Shown here piece by piece: positions 8,834 through 19,336 of a stretch of 64,000 nucleotides of DNA. Source of the DNA: Burkholderiales bacterium RIFCSPHIGHO2_01_FULL_63_240 (GTDB lineage: Bacteria; Pseudomonadota; Gammaproteobacteria; Burkholderiales; Burkholderiaceae_C); contig MERU01000004.1 of assembly GCA_001770725.1 (NCBI GenBank), positions 372,001 to 436,000 of the forward strand, written 5' to 3'. How positions within the stretch are numbered: the first letter of the stretch is position 1; every line of letters starts with the position of its first letter. The notes under the pieces were generated by a model that was not told the DNA's origin, ran no database searches, and saw only the letters and a list, made by a program, of their open reading frames with translations. The translations under genes were made by a program, and so were the position numbers.

Positions 8834-11599
8834 ATGCGTCCACGCTCTGCCTCTGTGCCCCCTTTCACCCTGTCCATGCATCGTGGCGCGCGCGTGCCCT
8901 GGTGGGCAGCTTTCGTGATCGCGGTGACCAGCATGCTCACCGCCTGCGCGAGTTCGCCGCAGCGCGAGGCCTCTGTGCCAGCACCCTCGGCGCCGCAGGG
9001 CCCTTCCGTCCCTGCAAGCCCTGGGGTCGCCGCGGCACCAACGCCGGCCAGCCTCGGCACCTTCGAGTCGCTGACGCGAGGTGCCACGCGCACGCAGGGC
9101 CTGCTGCCCATCTGGCGCAAGCAGGACAAGGTGTGGGTCGAGATCCCGGCCAAGCTGATCGGACAGCCCCTGTTCCTGTCGCCGAAGATCGCCAATGGCA
9201 TCGGCGAAGGGGGCGTGCTCGGCGGCCTGATGCAGAGCCGCTGGTCACAGGTCGGCCGCCCCCAGTGGGTGACCTTTCGGCGCGTGCAGCAGCAGGTGCA
9301 GTTGCTGGCCGTGAACGCGACCTACACAGCCGCTGCCGGCACGCCGCAAGCCCGTGCCGTTGAAGCCGCGTACTCGCCCAGCCTCATCGTGGCGGCCCCG
9401 CTGGCCAGCGCACCCGAGCCGGTCACCGGTGCCCTGCTCGTCGATGCTTCGGCGCTGTGGCTCAACGACTGGCTTGGCATCGGCTCGCAACTGCAGAGGC
9501 AGTACCGGCAGGGACATGCCTTCGACGCCCGCCAATCCCAGTTGGTGCAGGCCCGTCAGGTGGACGGCACGACGGTGTTCGAGGTGCAACAGCACTTCGC
9601 CACGGCAGCGATCAGCTCCCCGTCCGCCACCGCCGGCCTGGGGCAGCCTGCACCGTCGGTGCCCCGCACCCTGCCCGACCCGCGCAGCCTGTTCGTGCAG
9701 GTCCACCACAGCCTGAGCGCCCTGCCGGAACACCCCATGCAAGCGCGCCCGGCCGATGCCCGCGTTGGCTACTTCTCGACCACGGTGGTGGACTTCACGG
9801 ATGACCTCTCGCGCACGCCTCGCAAGCAGTTCATCAGCCGCTGGCGGCTGCAAAAGCAGCACCCGGCGGCTGCGCGCTCCAAGCCCGTCCAGCCCATCGT
9901 CTTCTGGCTGGACGCCAACATCCCCGAGGCCTACCGCGCCACCGTCCGCGATGGCGTGCTGGCCTGGAACCAGGCCTTCGAAGCCATCGGCTACGAAGGC
10001 GCCATCGAGGCAAGGCAGGCCACGCCTGAGCAATCGGCTGACAACCTGGCCACCGGCCGAGCCTCCATCCGCTGGATGACCAACGCGCAGGCGCAGTTCG
10101 GCGCGATCGGCCCGAGCCATGTCGATCCGCGCAGCGGCGAAATCCTCGACGCCGACATCGCCATCGAAAGCCTGACGGTGCGCGGCATGCGCCAGTTGCG
10201 CAGCCAGTTCATGCTCGACGATGGCGGCGACGCGTCGTCCACGGTCGAGGCCCACCACGAAGCCGGTGCCTGCGAACACGGTGTGCACGCGGCCGAACAA
10301 CTGGGCACCTGGCTCAGCCTCGTCGAGGCCGACCGCCCCATCGACCCCGACAGCCCCGAGGTTCAGGCCTTCGTTCTGGCCTACCTGAAAGACGTCGTCA
10401 TGCACGAGGTTGGCCATGCGCTGGGCTTGCGGCACAACTTCCGCGCTTCGCGATGGCGCAGCCCTGCCCAATTGCAGGACCGTGAACTCACCACGCGCGA
10501 AGGCAACAGCGCCTCGGTGATGGATTACGCCGCCGTCAACCTCCCGCCACCTGGCAAAACAGGCGGCGCCCCGTTCCAGACCACGCTCGGCCCCTATGAT
10601 TTCTGGGCCATCGAGTACGGCTACGGTGACCTGCCAGAATCCCCCGCCGAAGCCCAGCGCAAGCTCCGCGACATCGCGCGACGCAGTGCCGACCCGGCTT
10701 GGGCCCGCGCCCTGGCCTATGGCAGCGACGAGGACGAGGCCTTGGGCATCGACCCGCAGGCGCTGACCTTTGACCTGGGCGACGATCCCATGGCCTTCGC
10801 GCGCAACCGATTCGCGCTGGCGCAAGACCTCATCGACCGCACCGAACGACGCACGGCCACTCCCCTGGACGACGTGGACCGCCCACGTCGGGCCTTGGCG
10901 CATGCGCTGCGGGAATCGGCCCGGGGCGCGCAGGTGCTGATCAGGCAGGTGGGCGGGGTGGTGATCCGGCGCCAGGGGGCCGAGGCGAAAACCGACCCCA
11001 TCGATCCGCTGCCCGCCGCGCAGCAACGCGAGGCGCTTGCCCTGCTGCAGCAAAGTTGGCTGCGGCCTCAACCTCTGCGCATCCCTTCGCCCCTGATGCG
11101 CCGCCTGGGGCCCGACACGCTCGACTGGGGCCCCAGCGACCTCGGCTCGATCGGCAAGCCCGACGTGTCCATCGCCGAGCAGCAACTGCAGATCCAGCGC
11201 TCGGTGCTGAACCAGCTGATGGCCGATGGCCTGGCCGAGCGGCTGCTGGACAACCGAGACCGCACGCAGGACCGCGAAGCGCGCCCGCTGCTGCCAGCTG
11301 AACTGTTGCAGCGCCTGCAAGACAGCATCTGGTCGCCTGCCACGATCGCGGATGCCAACGCGGCGAGCTGGCAGCGCAACCTGCAGCGCGAACACACCCA
11401 GCGACTGGCCGCGATGGTGCTGCGGCCAGGCAGCTTGCGCGCCGACGTGCGCGCCGCCCAGCGCAACGCCGCACGGCAGTTGCTCAGCCTGCTGCAGGGC
11501 CAGCCAGGTCGCACGGACGAGGACCGCGCCCACCGACAGGGCTGCCTGGAAACGCTCCGCGCGGCCCTTGCGGCCCCGCTGGTGAAGCAAGGGCTTTGA
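8834..11599 (+). CDS. Zinc-dependent metalloprotease lipoprotein (DUF5117/DUF4953 type)
   Basis: A large (921 aa) exported protein. A hydrophobic segment ends in the lipobox MLTAC (Cys 38 from this start; Cys 24 if ATG 8876 is used), so it is probably anchored in the outer membrane. The zinc site is HEVGHALGLRHNF (His 524, Glu 525), a full metzincin-like HExxHxxGxxH motif, followed by a SVMDY Met-turn as in that clan. The N-terminal domain (about 60-330) matches the beta-rich domain that precedes this protease in the DUF5117/DUF4953 family. No clear ribosome site distinguishes the two starts. It stands alone after a strong terminator. Substrate unknown. Confidence 0.85.
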   Translation: MRPRSASVPPFTLSMHRGARVPWWAAFVIAVTSMLTACASSPQREASVPAPSAPQGPSVPASPGVAAAPTPASLGTFESLTRGATRTQGLLPIWRKQDKVWVEIPAKLIGQPLFLSPKIANGIGEGGVLGGLMQSRWSQVGRPQWVTFRRVQQQVQLLAVNATYTAAAGTPQARAVEAAYSPSLIVAAPLASAPEPVTGALLVDASALWLNDWLGIGSQLQRQYRQGHAFDARQSQLVQARQVDGTTVFEVQQHFATAAISSPSATAGLGQPAPSVPRTLPDPRSLFVQVHHSLSALPEHPMQARPADARVGYFSTTVVDFTDDLSRTPRKQFISRWRLQKQHPAAARSKPVQPIVFWLDANIPEAYRATVRDGVLAWNQAFEAIGYEGAIEARQATPEQSADNLATGRASIRWMTNAQAQFGAIGPSHVDPRSGEILDADIAIESLTVRGMRQLRSQFMLDDGGDASSTVEAHHEAGACEHGVHAAEQLGTWLSLVEADRPIDPDSPEVQAFVLAYLKDVVMHEVGHALGLRHNFRASRWRSPAQLQDRELTTREGNSASVMDYAAVNLPPPGKTGGAPFQTTLGPYDFWAIEYGYGDLPESPAEAQRKLRDIARRSADPAWARALAYGSDEDEALGIDPQALTFDLGDDPMAFARNRFALAQDLIDRTERRTATPLDDVDRPRRALAHALRESARGAQVLIRQVGGVVIRRQGAEAKTDPIDPLPAAQQREALALLQQSWLRPQPLRIPSPLMRRLGPDTLDWGPSDLGSIGKPDVSIAEQQLQIQRSVLNQLMADGLAERLLDNRDRTQDREARPLLPAELLQRLQDSIWSPATIADANAASWQRNLQREHTQRLAAMVLRPGSLRADVRAAQRNAARQLLSLLQGQPGRTDEDRAHRQGCLETLRAALAAPLVKQGL

Positions 11600-11731
11600 G
11601 GGCGGCGATGTGGCCGCGCCATGGGGCCAGCCTCAGGCCCCCGCTCAGGGGCCCTCTGCCAGGGGAAATGCAGCCCCGCGCCCACGGCGGCCCTGCCATT
11701 GGCCCGACAATGGCGAGCTGAGCGCGCGACC

Positions 11732-13942
11732 ATGGACCCCAACGAACTCCCCCACCTTTTTTCGGCCACCGGCCCCCTGGCCCGCGCCTTCGACGGCTAC
11801 TGCGAACGCCGCGAGCAAATCGAGATGGCCCAAGCCGTGCAGGCGGCCATCCGCGAGGCCAGCACCGTTGTGCTCGAAGCCGGCACGGGCGTGGGCAAGA
11901 CCGCCGCCTACCTGGTGCCGGCCCTGGTCGAAGGTGGCAAGGTCATCGTCTCGACCGGCACCAAGGCGCTGCAAGACCAGCTCTTTCACCGCGACCTGCC
12001 CGCCGTGCGCGACGCCTTGGGCATCCCCGTCAAGGTCGCCCTGCTCAAGGGGCGCAGCAACTACCTGTGCTGGCACCACCTCGACCGCAGCAACCAGGAC
12101 GCCACCCTGCTCGGCAGCAAGCAGGAGGTGCGTGACCTCTCGGCCATCAACCGCTTCGCGCCGCTGAGCAGCACGGGCGACAAGGCGGAGTGCACCAGCG
12201 TGCCCGAGCACGCCCCGATCTGGTCGCGCGTCACCTCCACGCGCGAGAACTGCCTGGGCAGCGACTGCCCCCGCTACGCCGACTGCTTTGTCGTCAAGGC
12301 CCGCCGCGAGGCGCAGGACGCCGACGTCGTCGTGGTCAACCACCACCTCTTCTTCGCCGACCTCATGCTGCGCGAGGAAGGCGTGCCCGAGCTGCTGCCC
12401 AACGCCCAGACCATCGTCTTCGACGAAGCCCACCAGTTGCCCGACACGGCCACGCTGTTCTTTGGCGAAACGGTGTCCACCGCACAGGTGCTCGACCTGG
12501 TGCGCGACACGCTCGCCATCGGTCAGGCACAGGCCCGCGACGCAGCCAGGTGGAACGACATCCTGGCCCCGGTCGAGCGCGCCGCGCGCGACCTTCGCCT
12601 GTGCTTCGGCCCACAGATGCAGCGCCTGTCGCTGCAGCAGCTCGGTGCCGACAACCTGCTCATGCCCACGCTCGGCCAGTTGCAAGAAGCCCTGCTGGCC
12701 TTGCGCGAGGTGCTCGAAGAAGCCGCCCAGCGCGGCCCCGACCTGGCCAACCTGAACCGCCGCTGCAACGACCTGATGCAGCGCCTCAAAGCCTGGGGAG
12801 CCCCCGAGCGAGCCAGCGAGCCCGAGCTCTGCTGGGTCGACGTAGCCAGCCATGGCGTGCAGCTTCACCGCACACCGATCTCGGTGGCCGATGTGTTCCG
12901 CCGGCAGCGGCTCGGGCTGGGCAACGACCAGGCCGGTGAAGGAGGCGACGGGTCAGGTGACACCACCGTGGCCGACGCCCTGCATGAAGCAGAGCTGGTG
13001 GATGCTTTCGCCCGCATGCCATCGGCCGATGCAGCCAAGGCCAACGACTCGCCCAGCACGCACGCTGACGCAGGCGACATGGATGAGGACGACGAAGACC
13101 TCCAGGCCCTGCTCGCTGGTCAGGCAGATGCGGCCTCAGGCCCGGACAAGCACCAAGCCTCAGCCGAACCCGGGTCGTCTCAAGCACCTCGGCGCGCCTG
13201 GGTCTTCACCTCCGCCACGCTGGCCGTCAAGAACGACTTCCGCCACTTCACCGAGGCCCTGGGCCTCGAAGACGCCGCCTGCGCCTCGTGGGCCAGCCCC
13301 TACGACTACCCCTCGCAGGCCATGCTGTACGTGCCATCTGGCCTGCCGCTGCCGAGCGACCCCACGCACACCGACGCCGTGGTGGACGCCGCCCTGCCCC
13401 TGATCCGCGCCAACCGCGGCAGGGCCTTCGTGTTGTGCACCAGCCTGCGCGCCGTGGCCCGCGCGGCCGAGCGGCTCAAGCAGGCCTTCCAGGCCGCGGG
13501 CGACCCCTTCCCCGTGCTGCAGCAAGGCGAAGCGCCCCGGCCCACCCTGCTGGACGACTTCCGGCGCACCGGCAACGCCGTGCTGGTTGGCAGCCACAGC
13601 TTCTGGGAAGGCATCGACGTCAAAGGCGATGCGCTCACGCTGGTGGTCATCGACAAGCTGCCCTTCGCCCCACCCGACGACCCGGTGCTGGCCAAGCGCC
13701 TGGAGATGCTCACGCAGGCGGGCGGCAACGCCTTCATGTCGCACCAGGTGCCGCAGGCCATCATCGCGCTCAAGCAGGGCGCGGGCCGACTCATCCGCTC
13801 GGAAACCGACCGCGGCGTGCTGATGATCTGCGACACCCGGCTGATCGACAAACCTTACGGTCGCCGCATCTGGCAGAGCCTGCCGCCCATGAAGCGCACC
13901 CGCGCCGAAGCCGACGTGGTCGCCTTCCTGGAGACGCTTTGA
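11732..13942 (+). CDS. ATP-dependent DNA helicase, DinG/YoaA (XPD-like) family
   Basis: A 736-residue superfamily 2 helicase. Walker A is AGTGVGKTAAY (about 50-60) and the DEAH box is VFDEAHQLPD. Between them lie Cys residues (NYLCW, AECTS, NCLGSDCPRYADC) that can ligate the 4Fe-4S cluster of XPD/DinG helicases. The second domain has VGSHSFWEGIDVKGD and QGAGRLIRSETDRG. The family unwinds 5'-3' and resolves R-loops or damaged forks. ATG 11732 is preferred because the upstream in-frame extension from 11621 has no helicase homology. A disordered, very acidic insertion of about 80 residues (with GDMDEDDEDLQ) sits just before the second RecA domain and is unusual. The stop overlaps the start of the regulator gene. 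Confidence 0.88.
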   Translation: MDPNELPHLFSATGPLARAFDGYCERREQIEMAQAVQAAIREASTVVLEAGTGVGKTAAYLVPALVEGGKVIVSTGTKALQDQLFHRDLPAVRDALGIPVKVALLKGRSNYLCWHHLDRSNQDATLLGSKQEVRDLSAINRFAPLSSTGDKAECTSVPEHAPIWSRVTSTRENCLGSDCPRYADCFVVKARREAQDADVVVVNHHLFFADLMLREEGVPELLPNAQTIVFDEAHQLPDTATLFFGETVSTAQVLDLVRDTLAIGQAQARDAARWNDILAPVERAARDLRLCFGPQMQRLSLQQLGADNLLMPTLGQLQEALLALREVLEEAAQRGPDLANLNRRCNDLMQRLKAWGAPERASEPELCWVDVASHGVQLHRTPISVADVFRRQRLGLGNDQAGEGGDGSGDTTVADALHEAELVDAFARMPSADAAKANDSPSTHADAGDMDEDDEDLQALLAGQADAASGPDKHQASAEPGSSQAPRRAWVFTSATLAVKNDFRHFTEALGLEDAACASWASPYDYPSQAMLYVPSGLPLPSDPTHTDAVVDAALPLIRANRGRAFVLCTSLRAVARAAERLKQAFQAAGDPFPVLQQGEAPRPTLLDDFRRTGNAVLVGSHSFWEGIDVKGDALTLVVIDKLPFAPPDDPVLAKRLEMLTQAGGNAFMSHQVPQAIIALKQGAGRLIRSETDRGVLMICDTRLIDKPYGRRIWQSLPPMKRTRAEADVVAFLETL

Positions 13943-14577
13943 ACGCCGCCCCGGCCCACGTCCCCGCAGCCGAATGGCAGGCCTTCGTCGCCGGCATGAA
14001 CGCCCTGTCCCCGCTGAACGACGACGACCTGGCCGAAGCCGCCCGACTGTGCCAGCGCCTGTGCCTGGACAAGGGGCAGGCCCTGCTGCGCGCGGGCGAG
14101 CGGGCGCACCTGGTGGGCTTCGTGGTGTCGGGCGGCCTGCGCGAGCACTACGTGCTGGCCGACGGGGGCGAGCGCACCAAGGGCTTCAGCCTGCCCGGCT
14201 GGTTCGCCGGCTCGCTCTCGGACCTCCTCAGCAACGAAGCGTCGAAGGTGTGGATCGAAGCGGCGGCGCCCTCCGTGCTGCTCACCCTGCCCTGGGCCGA
14301 CGTTCGCCACTGGCAGGAGACCCGGCCCGCCTGGACACGGTTTGGCTGGCGCGTGGCCGAGCGCCTCTACATGATGAAGGTCGAGCGCGAGTACGAGCTG
14401 CTGGCGATGAACGCTGCGGCGCGCCTGGACGCCACCTTGGCGCGCTGGCCCACGCTCGAGCAGGTGTTCTCGCAGCGTGACATCGCGTCCTACGTCGGCG
14501 TCACGCCCGTGCACCTGAGCCGTTTGCGGACGGCAAAGGCAGCGTCGCCAGCGCCAGGAAGCCCCCCATCACGTTGA
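13939..14577 (+). CDS. Crp/Fnr family transcriptional regulator
   Basis: About 212 residues: an N-terminal cyclic-nucleotide-binding-like beta barrel (CLDKGQALLRAGERAHLVGF, then VVSGGLREHYV), a long dimer helix and a C-terminal helix-turn-helix (SQRDIASYVGVTPVHLSRLR). No Fnr-type Cys cluster is seen, so an iron-sulfur sensor is unlikely; the ligand is unknown. The TTG at 13939 overlaps the helicase stop (TTGA), which suggests translational coupling. ATG 13996 is the alternative and would remove 19 residues. The last 77 bases run antisense into the 3' end of the convergent membrane-protein gene. The tail AKAASPAPGSPPSR therefore looks like acquired readthrough rather than family sequence. Confidence 0.8.
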   Translation: MNAAPAHVPAAEWQAFVAGMNALSPLNDDDLAEAARLCQRLCLDKGQALLRAGERAHLVGFVVSGGLREHYVLADGGERTKGFSLPGWFAGSLSDLLSNEASKVWIEAAAPSVLLTLPWADVRHWQETRPAWTRFGWRVAERLYMMKVEREYELLAMNAAARLDATLARWPTLEQVFSQRDIASYVGVTPVHLSRLRTAKAASPAPGSPPSR

Positions 14578-15250
14578 GCAGCTTGAGCCAGCCCAGCGCG
14601 TCACCCACCATGGGCGAGCCGGCCAGGGCCAGCGCGGCAGCCCCCACCGGCAACTGCCAGCCGATCAGGCTGATGCGAAACAGCTTCCAGGGCCAGGCGC
14701 CGAACCACAGCCCCACGCCCATCAGGCAAAAGGCCACGTGCCCCAGCAACCACTTCACCGAGCTCAGCCACTCGCGCGAGACCATCGTGTCGTAAGAAAT
14801 GGACTGGCCCTGCTCGACCGCGTGCAGCAGGCTGAGCACGTGGTGGTTCTCCATCAGGTCGAGCAATCCCACGGCAACCGCCAGGCCCACCACCCAGGGG
14901 CCCAGCGCGTGCATGCGCGCACCGGCCGGTGCCTGAGCGCGCAGGCGCTGCACCAGCAGCAAGGTCGTCGTCACGTAGCAGGCCACGAACACGTCGTCGA
15001 ACACGGTGAGCCAGCGCAGGTGCTGGGCGTGCGCCAGGAAGGACTCGACCCAGAACGCGGGCGTGGAAACGTGCTCGAAGTGCTGCACGTTCAAGCCGGT
15101 GGCCCAGGACAAGCTGAGCATGGCCACCAGGCAAAGGGCGCTGGCCGCAGCAAAGGCGCGCATCAGGCCGAGACCCGCGTCGGCGGCGTCGCGCCCGCCT
15201 GAGGCGTCGGCCCCTCCGGTTGCCGGGGTGTTGAAAACGAGGGAAGACAT
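14501..15250 (-). CDS. Integral membrane protein, hypothetical
   Basis: A 249-residue protein with about six predicted transmembrane helices (for example AAASALCLVAMLSLSWATG, FDDVFVACYVTTTLLLVQRL, LGPWVVGLAVAVGLLDLM and GAAALALAGSPMVGDAL). The start at 15250 is supported by AGGAG six bases upstream. Conserved-looking polar positions inside the membrane part include ENHHVLSLLHAVEQG. No family was recognised. It is convergent with the Crp/Fnr gene and overlaps it by 77 bases, and the short polar C-terminus is encoded in that overlap. Confidence 0.7.
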   Translation of the reverse strand: MSSLVFNTPATGGADASGGRDAADAGLGLMRAFAAASALCLVAMLSLSWATGLNVQHFEHVSTPAFWVESFLAHAQHLRWLTVFDDVFVACYVTTTLLLVQRLRAQAPAGARMHALGPWVVGLAVAVGLLDLMENHHVLSLLHAVEQGQSISYDTMVSREWLSSVKWLLGHVAFCLMGVGLWFGAWPWKLFRISLIGWQLPVGAAALALAGSPMVGDALGWLKLLNVMGGFLALATLPLPSANGSGARA

Positions 15251-15345
15251 GCGAGGCTCCTGTTCAAGGTTGGAGCCCGCAGTCTGACCGGCGACATGAG
15301 CCGACGCATTAACCCATGTTCACGCCGCCGAGGCGATCACACCGA

Positions 15346-16236
<891 letters not shown>

Positions 16237-16239
16237 CTA

Positions 16240-17064
16240 TCAGTAGCTGTGCACGGACTCATCGGGGAAGCTGCCGTCCTTGACGGCTGCGACGTAGCGG
16301 CGCACGGCGTCATCGGCCGTGCCACCTTCGGCGGCGAAGTTGCGCACGAAGCGCGGCAGCTTGCCGCGCGTGAAATGCAGCATGTCGTGCAGCACCAGCA
16401 CCTGGCCAGCCGTGGCACCGCCCGCGCCGATGCCGATCGTCATCAGGCCCGGGTTGTCGGCCTGCACCTGCGAGGCCACCGCCGAAGGCATGAGCTCGAG
16501 CACCATCATGGCGGCGCCAGCCTCGGTCAGCTCCTTGGCGTGACGGCGCATGGTGTCGGCACCGGCCTGGTCCCGCCCCTGGATGCGGTAGCCGCCCAGC
16601 GCGTGCACGCTCTGAGGGGTCAGGCCCAGGTGGGCACACACCGGGATGCCCCGCTCGGTCAGGAAGTGCACGGTCTCGGCCGTCCAGCCACCGCCTTCGA
16701 GCTTGACCATCTGCGCGCCGGCCTGCATCAAGGCCACGCTGCTGCGCAAGGCCTGCTCGCGGTTTTCCTGGTAGCTGCCGAACGGCAGGTCGCCGATGAC
16801 CCACGCCGTGCGGTTGCCGCGCACCACGCAGCGCGTGTGATAAACCATCTCCTCGATCGTGACGGGCACGGTGCTGGTGTGACCCTGCACGAGCATGCCC
16901 AGCGAGTCCCCCACCAGGATGCAGTCGACTCCGGCCTCGTCGACCAGGCGAGCAAAGGTGGCGTCGTAGGCCGTGAGCATGGTGATCTTCTCGCCCTTGG
17001 CGTGCATCTCGCGCAGGCGGTGCAAGGTGACGGGTTTGCGAGCGGACTCGACAGCGGTGTTCAT
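16240..17064 (-). CDS. panB: 3-methyl-2-oxobutanoate hydroxymethyltransferase
   Basis: Transfers a hydroxymethyl group from methylene-THF to ketoisovalerate, giving ketopantoate, the first committed step to pantothenate. The 274-residue protein has the family motifs [38 protein letters not shown] and [13 protein letters not shown] [16 protein letters not shown], as well as the IGIGAGG segment near the C-terminus. ATG 17064 is chosen because AGGAGAC lies upstream; an earlier in-frame start at 17109 gives non-homologous residues. It is first in the panB-panC operon. A TGACGC/GCGTCA inverted repeat lies in the region shared with the divergent dehydrogenase gene. Confidence 0.96.
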   Translation of the reverse strand: MNTAVESARKPVTLHRLREMHAKGEKITMLTAYDATFARLVDEAGVDCILVGDSLGMLVQGHTSTVPVTIEEMVYHTRCVVRGNRTAWVIGDLPFGSYQENREQALRSSVALMQAGAQMVKLEGGGWTAETVHFLTERGIPVCAHLGLTPQSVHALGGYRIQGRDQAGADTMRRHAKELTEAGAAMMVLELMPSAVASQVQADNPGLMTIGIGAGGATAGQVLVLHDMLHFTRGKLPRFVRNFAAEGGTADDAVRRYVAAVKDGSFPDESVHSY

Positions 17065-17183
17065 CTCTTGTCTCCTCAGCGGGGGCTGGCGGCGCGGGCG
17101 TCCGTGCACAGGGCACGGGGCTCAGGGGCACAGGGCCTCTGCCGCAGGTGGCGCCGATTCTAAGGTGGCGAACGTCACCCCGC

Positions 17184-17197
17184 TGACGCCAGCGTCA
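17184..17197. promoter_or_regulatory. Operator-like inverted repeat between panB and the divergent dehydrogenase gene
   Basis: TGACGC (17184-17189) and GCGTCA (17192-17197) form an inverted repeat with a 2-bp spacer in the 196-bp divergent intergenic region. The position suits a dimeric regulator site. No regulator can be named, and the arms are short enough to occur by chance. Confidence 0.3.
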
Positions 17198-17260
17198 TGT
17201 GTCCGATCCGCCTATCATTCGCTCACCCCTGGTGCCTCACGCTGGCCTGCATCTTTCGCC

Positions 17261-18460
17261 ATGATCCGACGCTTCATCACCCTGCCGCTTGTCATCACCA
17301 CCGCCTTGCTCGCGGGTGCCACCGGGTGTGCCCTCACCGGCAGTTGCGGCAGCGTCTCCGAGGTGCAGGCGCGCATCCTCGATGGGCTCAAGGTGGTCAC
17401 CGTCACGCGTGACCTGGACCACCCGTGGGGCCTGGCTTTCCTGCCCGGTGGCAAGGCGCTGGTGACCGAAAAGGCCGGGCGCATGCGCCTGATCGACCTG
17501 TCCAACCCACAGTCTTCGAAGGTGATCGATGGCCTGCCGCCCGTGCGCGATGAAGGCCAGGGTGGCCTGCTCGACGTGGCCATCGACCCGGACTACGCCA
17601 GCCAGCCCTGGGTTTACTGGAGCTACAGCGAGCCGGGCACCGGGCCTGAAGCGCGACTCAGCGGCACGGCCGTCGCGCGCGGTCAGATCAAGGCAGACCG
17701 CATGTCGCAGGTCGAGGTGATTTACCGCCAGCGGCCGAAAGTCGAGGGCAGTGGGCACTTCGGCTCGCGCCTGGTGTTCGCGCGGGACAAAACGCTCTTC
17801 ATCACCCTGGGCGAGAGGCAGAAGGACCAGCCCTCCAAACCGAGCCGAGACAACGCGCAGAACGTGGCCTCGGCGCTTGGCAAGGTGGTGCGCATCCAGC
17901 GCGACGGCAGCATCCCCCCCGGCAACCCGAGGTTCGCCGGCTCGGGGGCCCTGCCGGAACTCTGGAGCATCGGTCACCGCAACCCGCAGGGCGCCACGCT
18001 GCACCCGGTCACGGGCGAGCTCTGGATCACGGAGCACGGGCCGCAAGGTGGCGACGAGGTCAACCGGGTGCTGCCTGGCCGCAATCACGGCTGGCCCCTG
18101 GCCAGCGATGGCTGCCCCTACGGCAGCCTGCCCACCGAAAGCTGCCGCGTCAACGGCGGACGCCACGCCCCCGACTTCGAGGCCCCGCTGACGACCTGGG
18201 TGCCCTGGTCCATCGCCCCCAGCGGCCTGGCCTTCAACACTGGCTCGCGCTACCCGGGCTGGGAGGGGCAGCTGTTCAGCGGCTCGCTCAAGGGCGAGGC
18301 GCTCTGGCGACTGACCCTCGACGGCAACCGCATCGTCGATCGAGAGCCGCTGCTGAAAAGCCGCATCGGTCGCATCCGCGACGTCCGCATGGGCCCGGAC
18401 GGCTGGCTTTATGTGCTCACCGATGGCGATGGCGGGCGGCTGATCAGGCTGGAGCGCTGA
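17261..18460 (+). CDS. PQQ-dependent sugar dehydrogenase (soluble aldose dehydrogenase-like) lipoprotein
   Basis: A 399-residue six-bladed beta-propeller oxidoreductase of the glucose/sorbosone dehydrogenase family, expected to oxidise an aldose or related sugar in the periplasm with PQQ. The N-terminus is a signal peptide with lipobox ATGC (Cys 23). Family motifs include LDHPWGLAFLPGGKALVTEK, DEGQGGLLDVAIDP, GSGHFGSRLVF, SIGHRNPQGATLHP and TEHGPQGGDEVN. The His in GHRNPQG and the HPWG segment sit where PQQ-site and active-site residues lie in the family. The gene is convergent with scpA (3-bp gap). No PQQ biosynthesis genes are in the window. Confidence 0.85.
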   Translation: MIRRFITLPLVITTALLAGATGCALTGSCGSVSEVQARILDGLKVVTVTRDLDHPWGLAFLPGGKALVTEKAGRMRLIDLSNPQSSKVIDGLPPVRDEGQGGLLDVAIDPDYASQPWVYWSYSEPGTGPEARLSGTAVARGQIKADRMSQVEVIYRQRPKVEGSGHFGSRLVFARDKTLFITLGERQKDQPSKPSRDNAQNVASALGKVVRIQRDGSIPPGNPRFAGSGALPELWSIGHRNPQGATLHPVTGELWITEHGPQGGDEVNRVLPGRNHGWPLASDGCPYGSLPTESCRVNGGRHAPDFEAPLTTWVPWSIAPSGLAFNTGSRYPGWEGQLFSGSLKGEALWRLTLDGNRIVDREPLLKSRIGRIRDVRMGPDGWLYVLTDGDGGRLIRLER

Positions 18461-18463
18461 GGG

Positions 18464-19330
18464 TCAGGCCACGGCCGGCTCGTAAGCCAGGCGCACGTAG
18501 ACGGGCGCGAAAGCCTCGGCCTGCGTGATCTCGATGAGGCGCTCGCGCGCGAGCTCGAGCATGGCGATGAAGGTCACCACCATGACGGGCGCGCCCCGCG
18601 TGACGTCGAAGAGGTGCTCGAACTCGACGAAGCGCTTGCCCTGCAAACCACGCAGCACGATGCTCATGTGCTCGCGCACCGACAGCTCTTCGCGCGTGAT
18701 GGTGTGATGGGTGTGCAGCTTGGCGCGCTTGAGGATGTCCATCCAGGCCTCGCGCAGGTCCACCAGGGTGACGTCGGGGTGGCGCACGACGATGGACGGG
18801 TCGGAATGCACCTGCACGCGCAGGAAGTCACGACCCAGCAGGGGCAGCTGATCCAGGCGCGCGCCTGCCAGCTTCATCTGCTCGTACTCGATCAGGCGGC
18901 GCACCAGCTCGGCACGCGGGTCCTCGGCCTCGTCGCTGCCTTCGACCTTCTTGGGCGGCAGCAGCATGCGCGACTTGATCTCGATGAGCATCGCCGCCAT
19001 CAGCAGGTACTCGGAGGCGAGCTCGAGGTTGCTCTTGCGGATCTGCTCGACGTAGGCCAGGTACTGGCGCGTGAGGTCGGCCAGCGGGATGTCGAGGATG
19101 TTGAAGTTCTGCTTGCGGATCAGGTAGAGCAGCAAGTCCAGCGGGCCCTGGAAGGCTTCCAGGAAGACCTCGAGCGCATCCGGCGGGATGTAGAGGTCGG
19201 TCGGCAGGTCGAACAGGGGCTCGCCATACAGGCGCGCCACGGCCACGTGGTCGACGACCTGCGGCTGGCCGTGTTCGTCGAGGGCGACCGAGGGCTCGGC
19301 CCCCGCCTCGTCAACCCCTGCGGCCTGCAT
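18464..19330 (-). CDS. scpA: Segregation and condensation protein A (kleisin)
   Basis: A 288-residue kleisin that bridges SMC heads with ScpB in the chromosome condensation complex. The N-terminal SMC-binding region is LEAFQGPLDLLLYLIRKQNF, followed by ILDIPLADLTRQYLAYVE, a charged middle and a winged-helix C-terminal domain (HTHHTITREELSVREHM). Length and motifs are normal. The conserved neighbours DUF3460 (6 bp upstream) and, beyond the dehydrogenase gene, panB-panC match the Burkholderiales arrangement. scpB is not in the window. Confidence 0.93.
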   Translation of the reverse strand: MQAAGVDEAGAEPSVALDEHGQPQVVDHVAVARLYGEPLFDLPTDLYIPPDALEVFLEAFQGPLDLLLYLIRKQNFNILDIPLADLTRQYLAYVEQIRKSNLELASEYLLMAAMLIEIKSRMLLPPKKVEGSDEAEDPRAELVRRLIEYEQMKLAGARLDQLPLLGRDFLRVQVHSDPSIVVRHPDVTLVDLREAWMDILKRAKLHTHHTITREELSVREHMSIVLRGLQGKRFVEFEHLFDVTRGAPVMVVTFIAMLELARERLIEITQAEAFAPVYVRLAYEPAVA

Positions 19331-19336
19331 CGGGCG

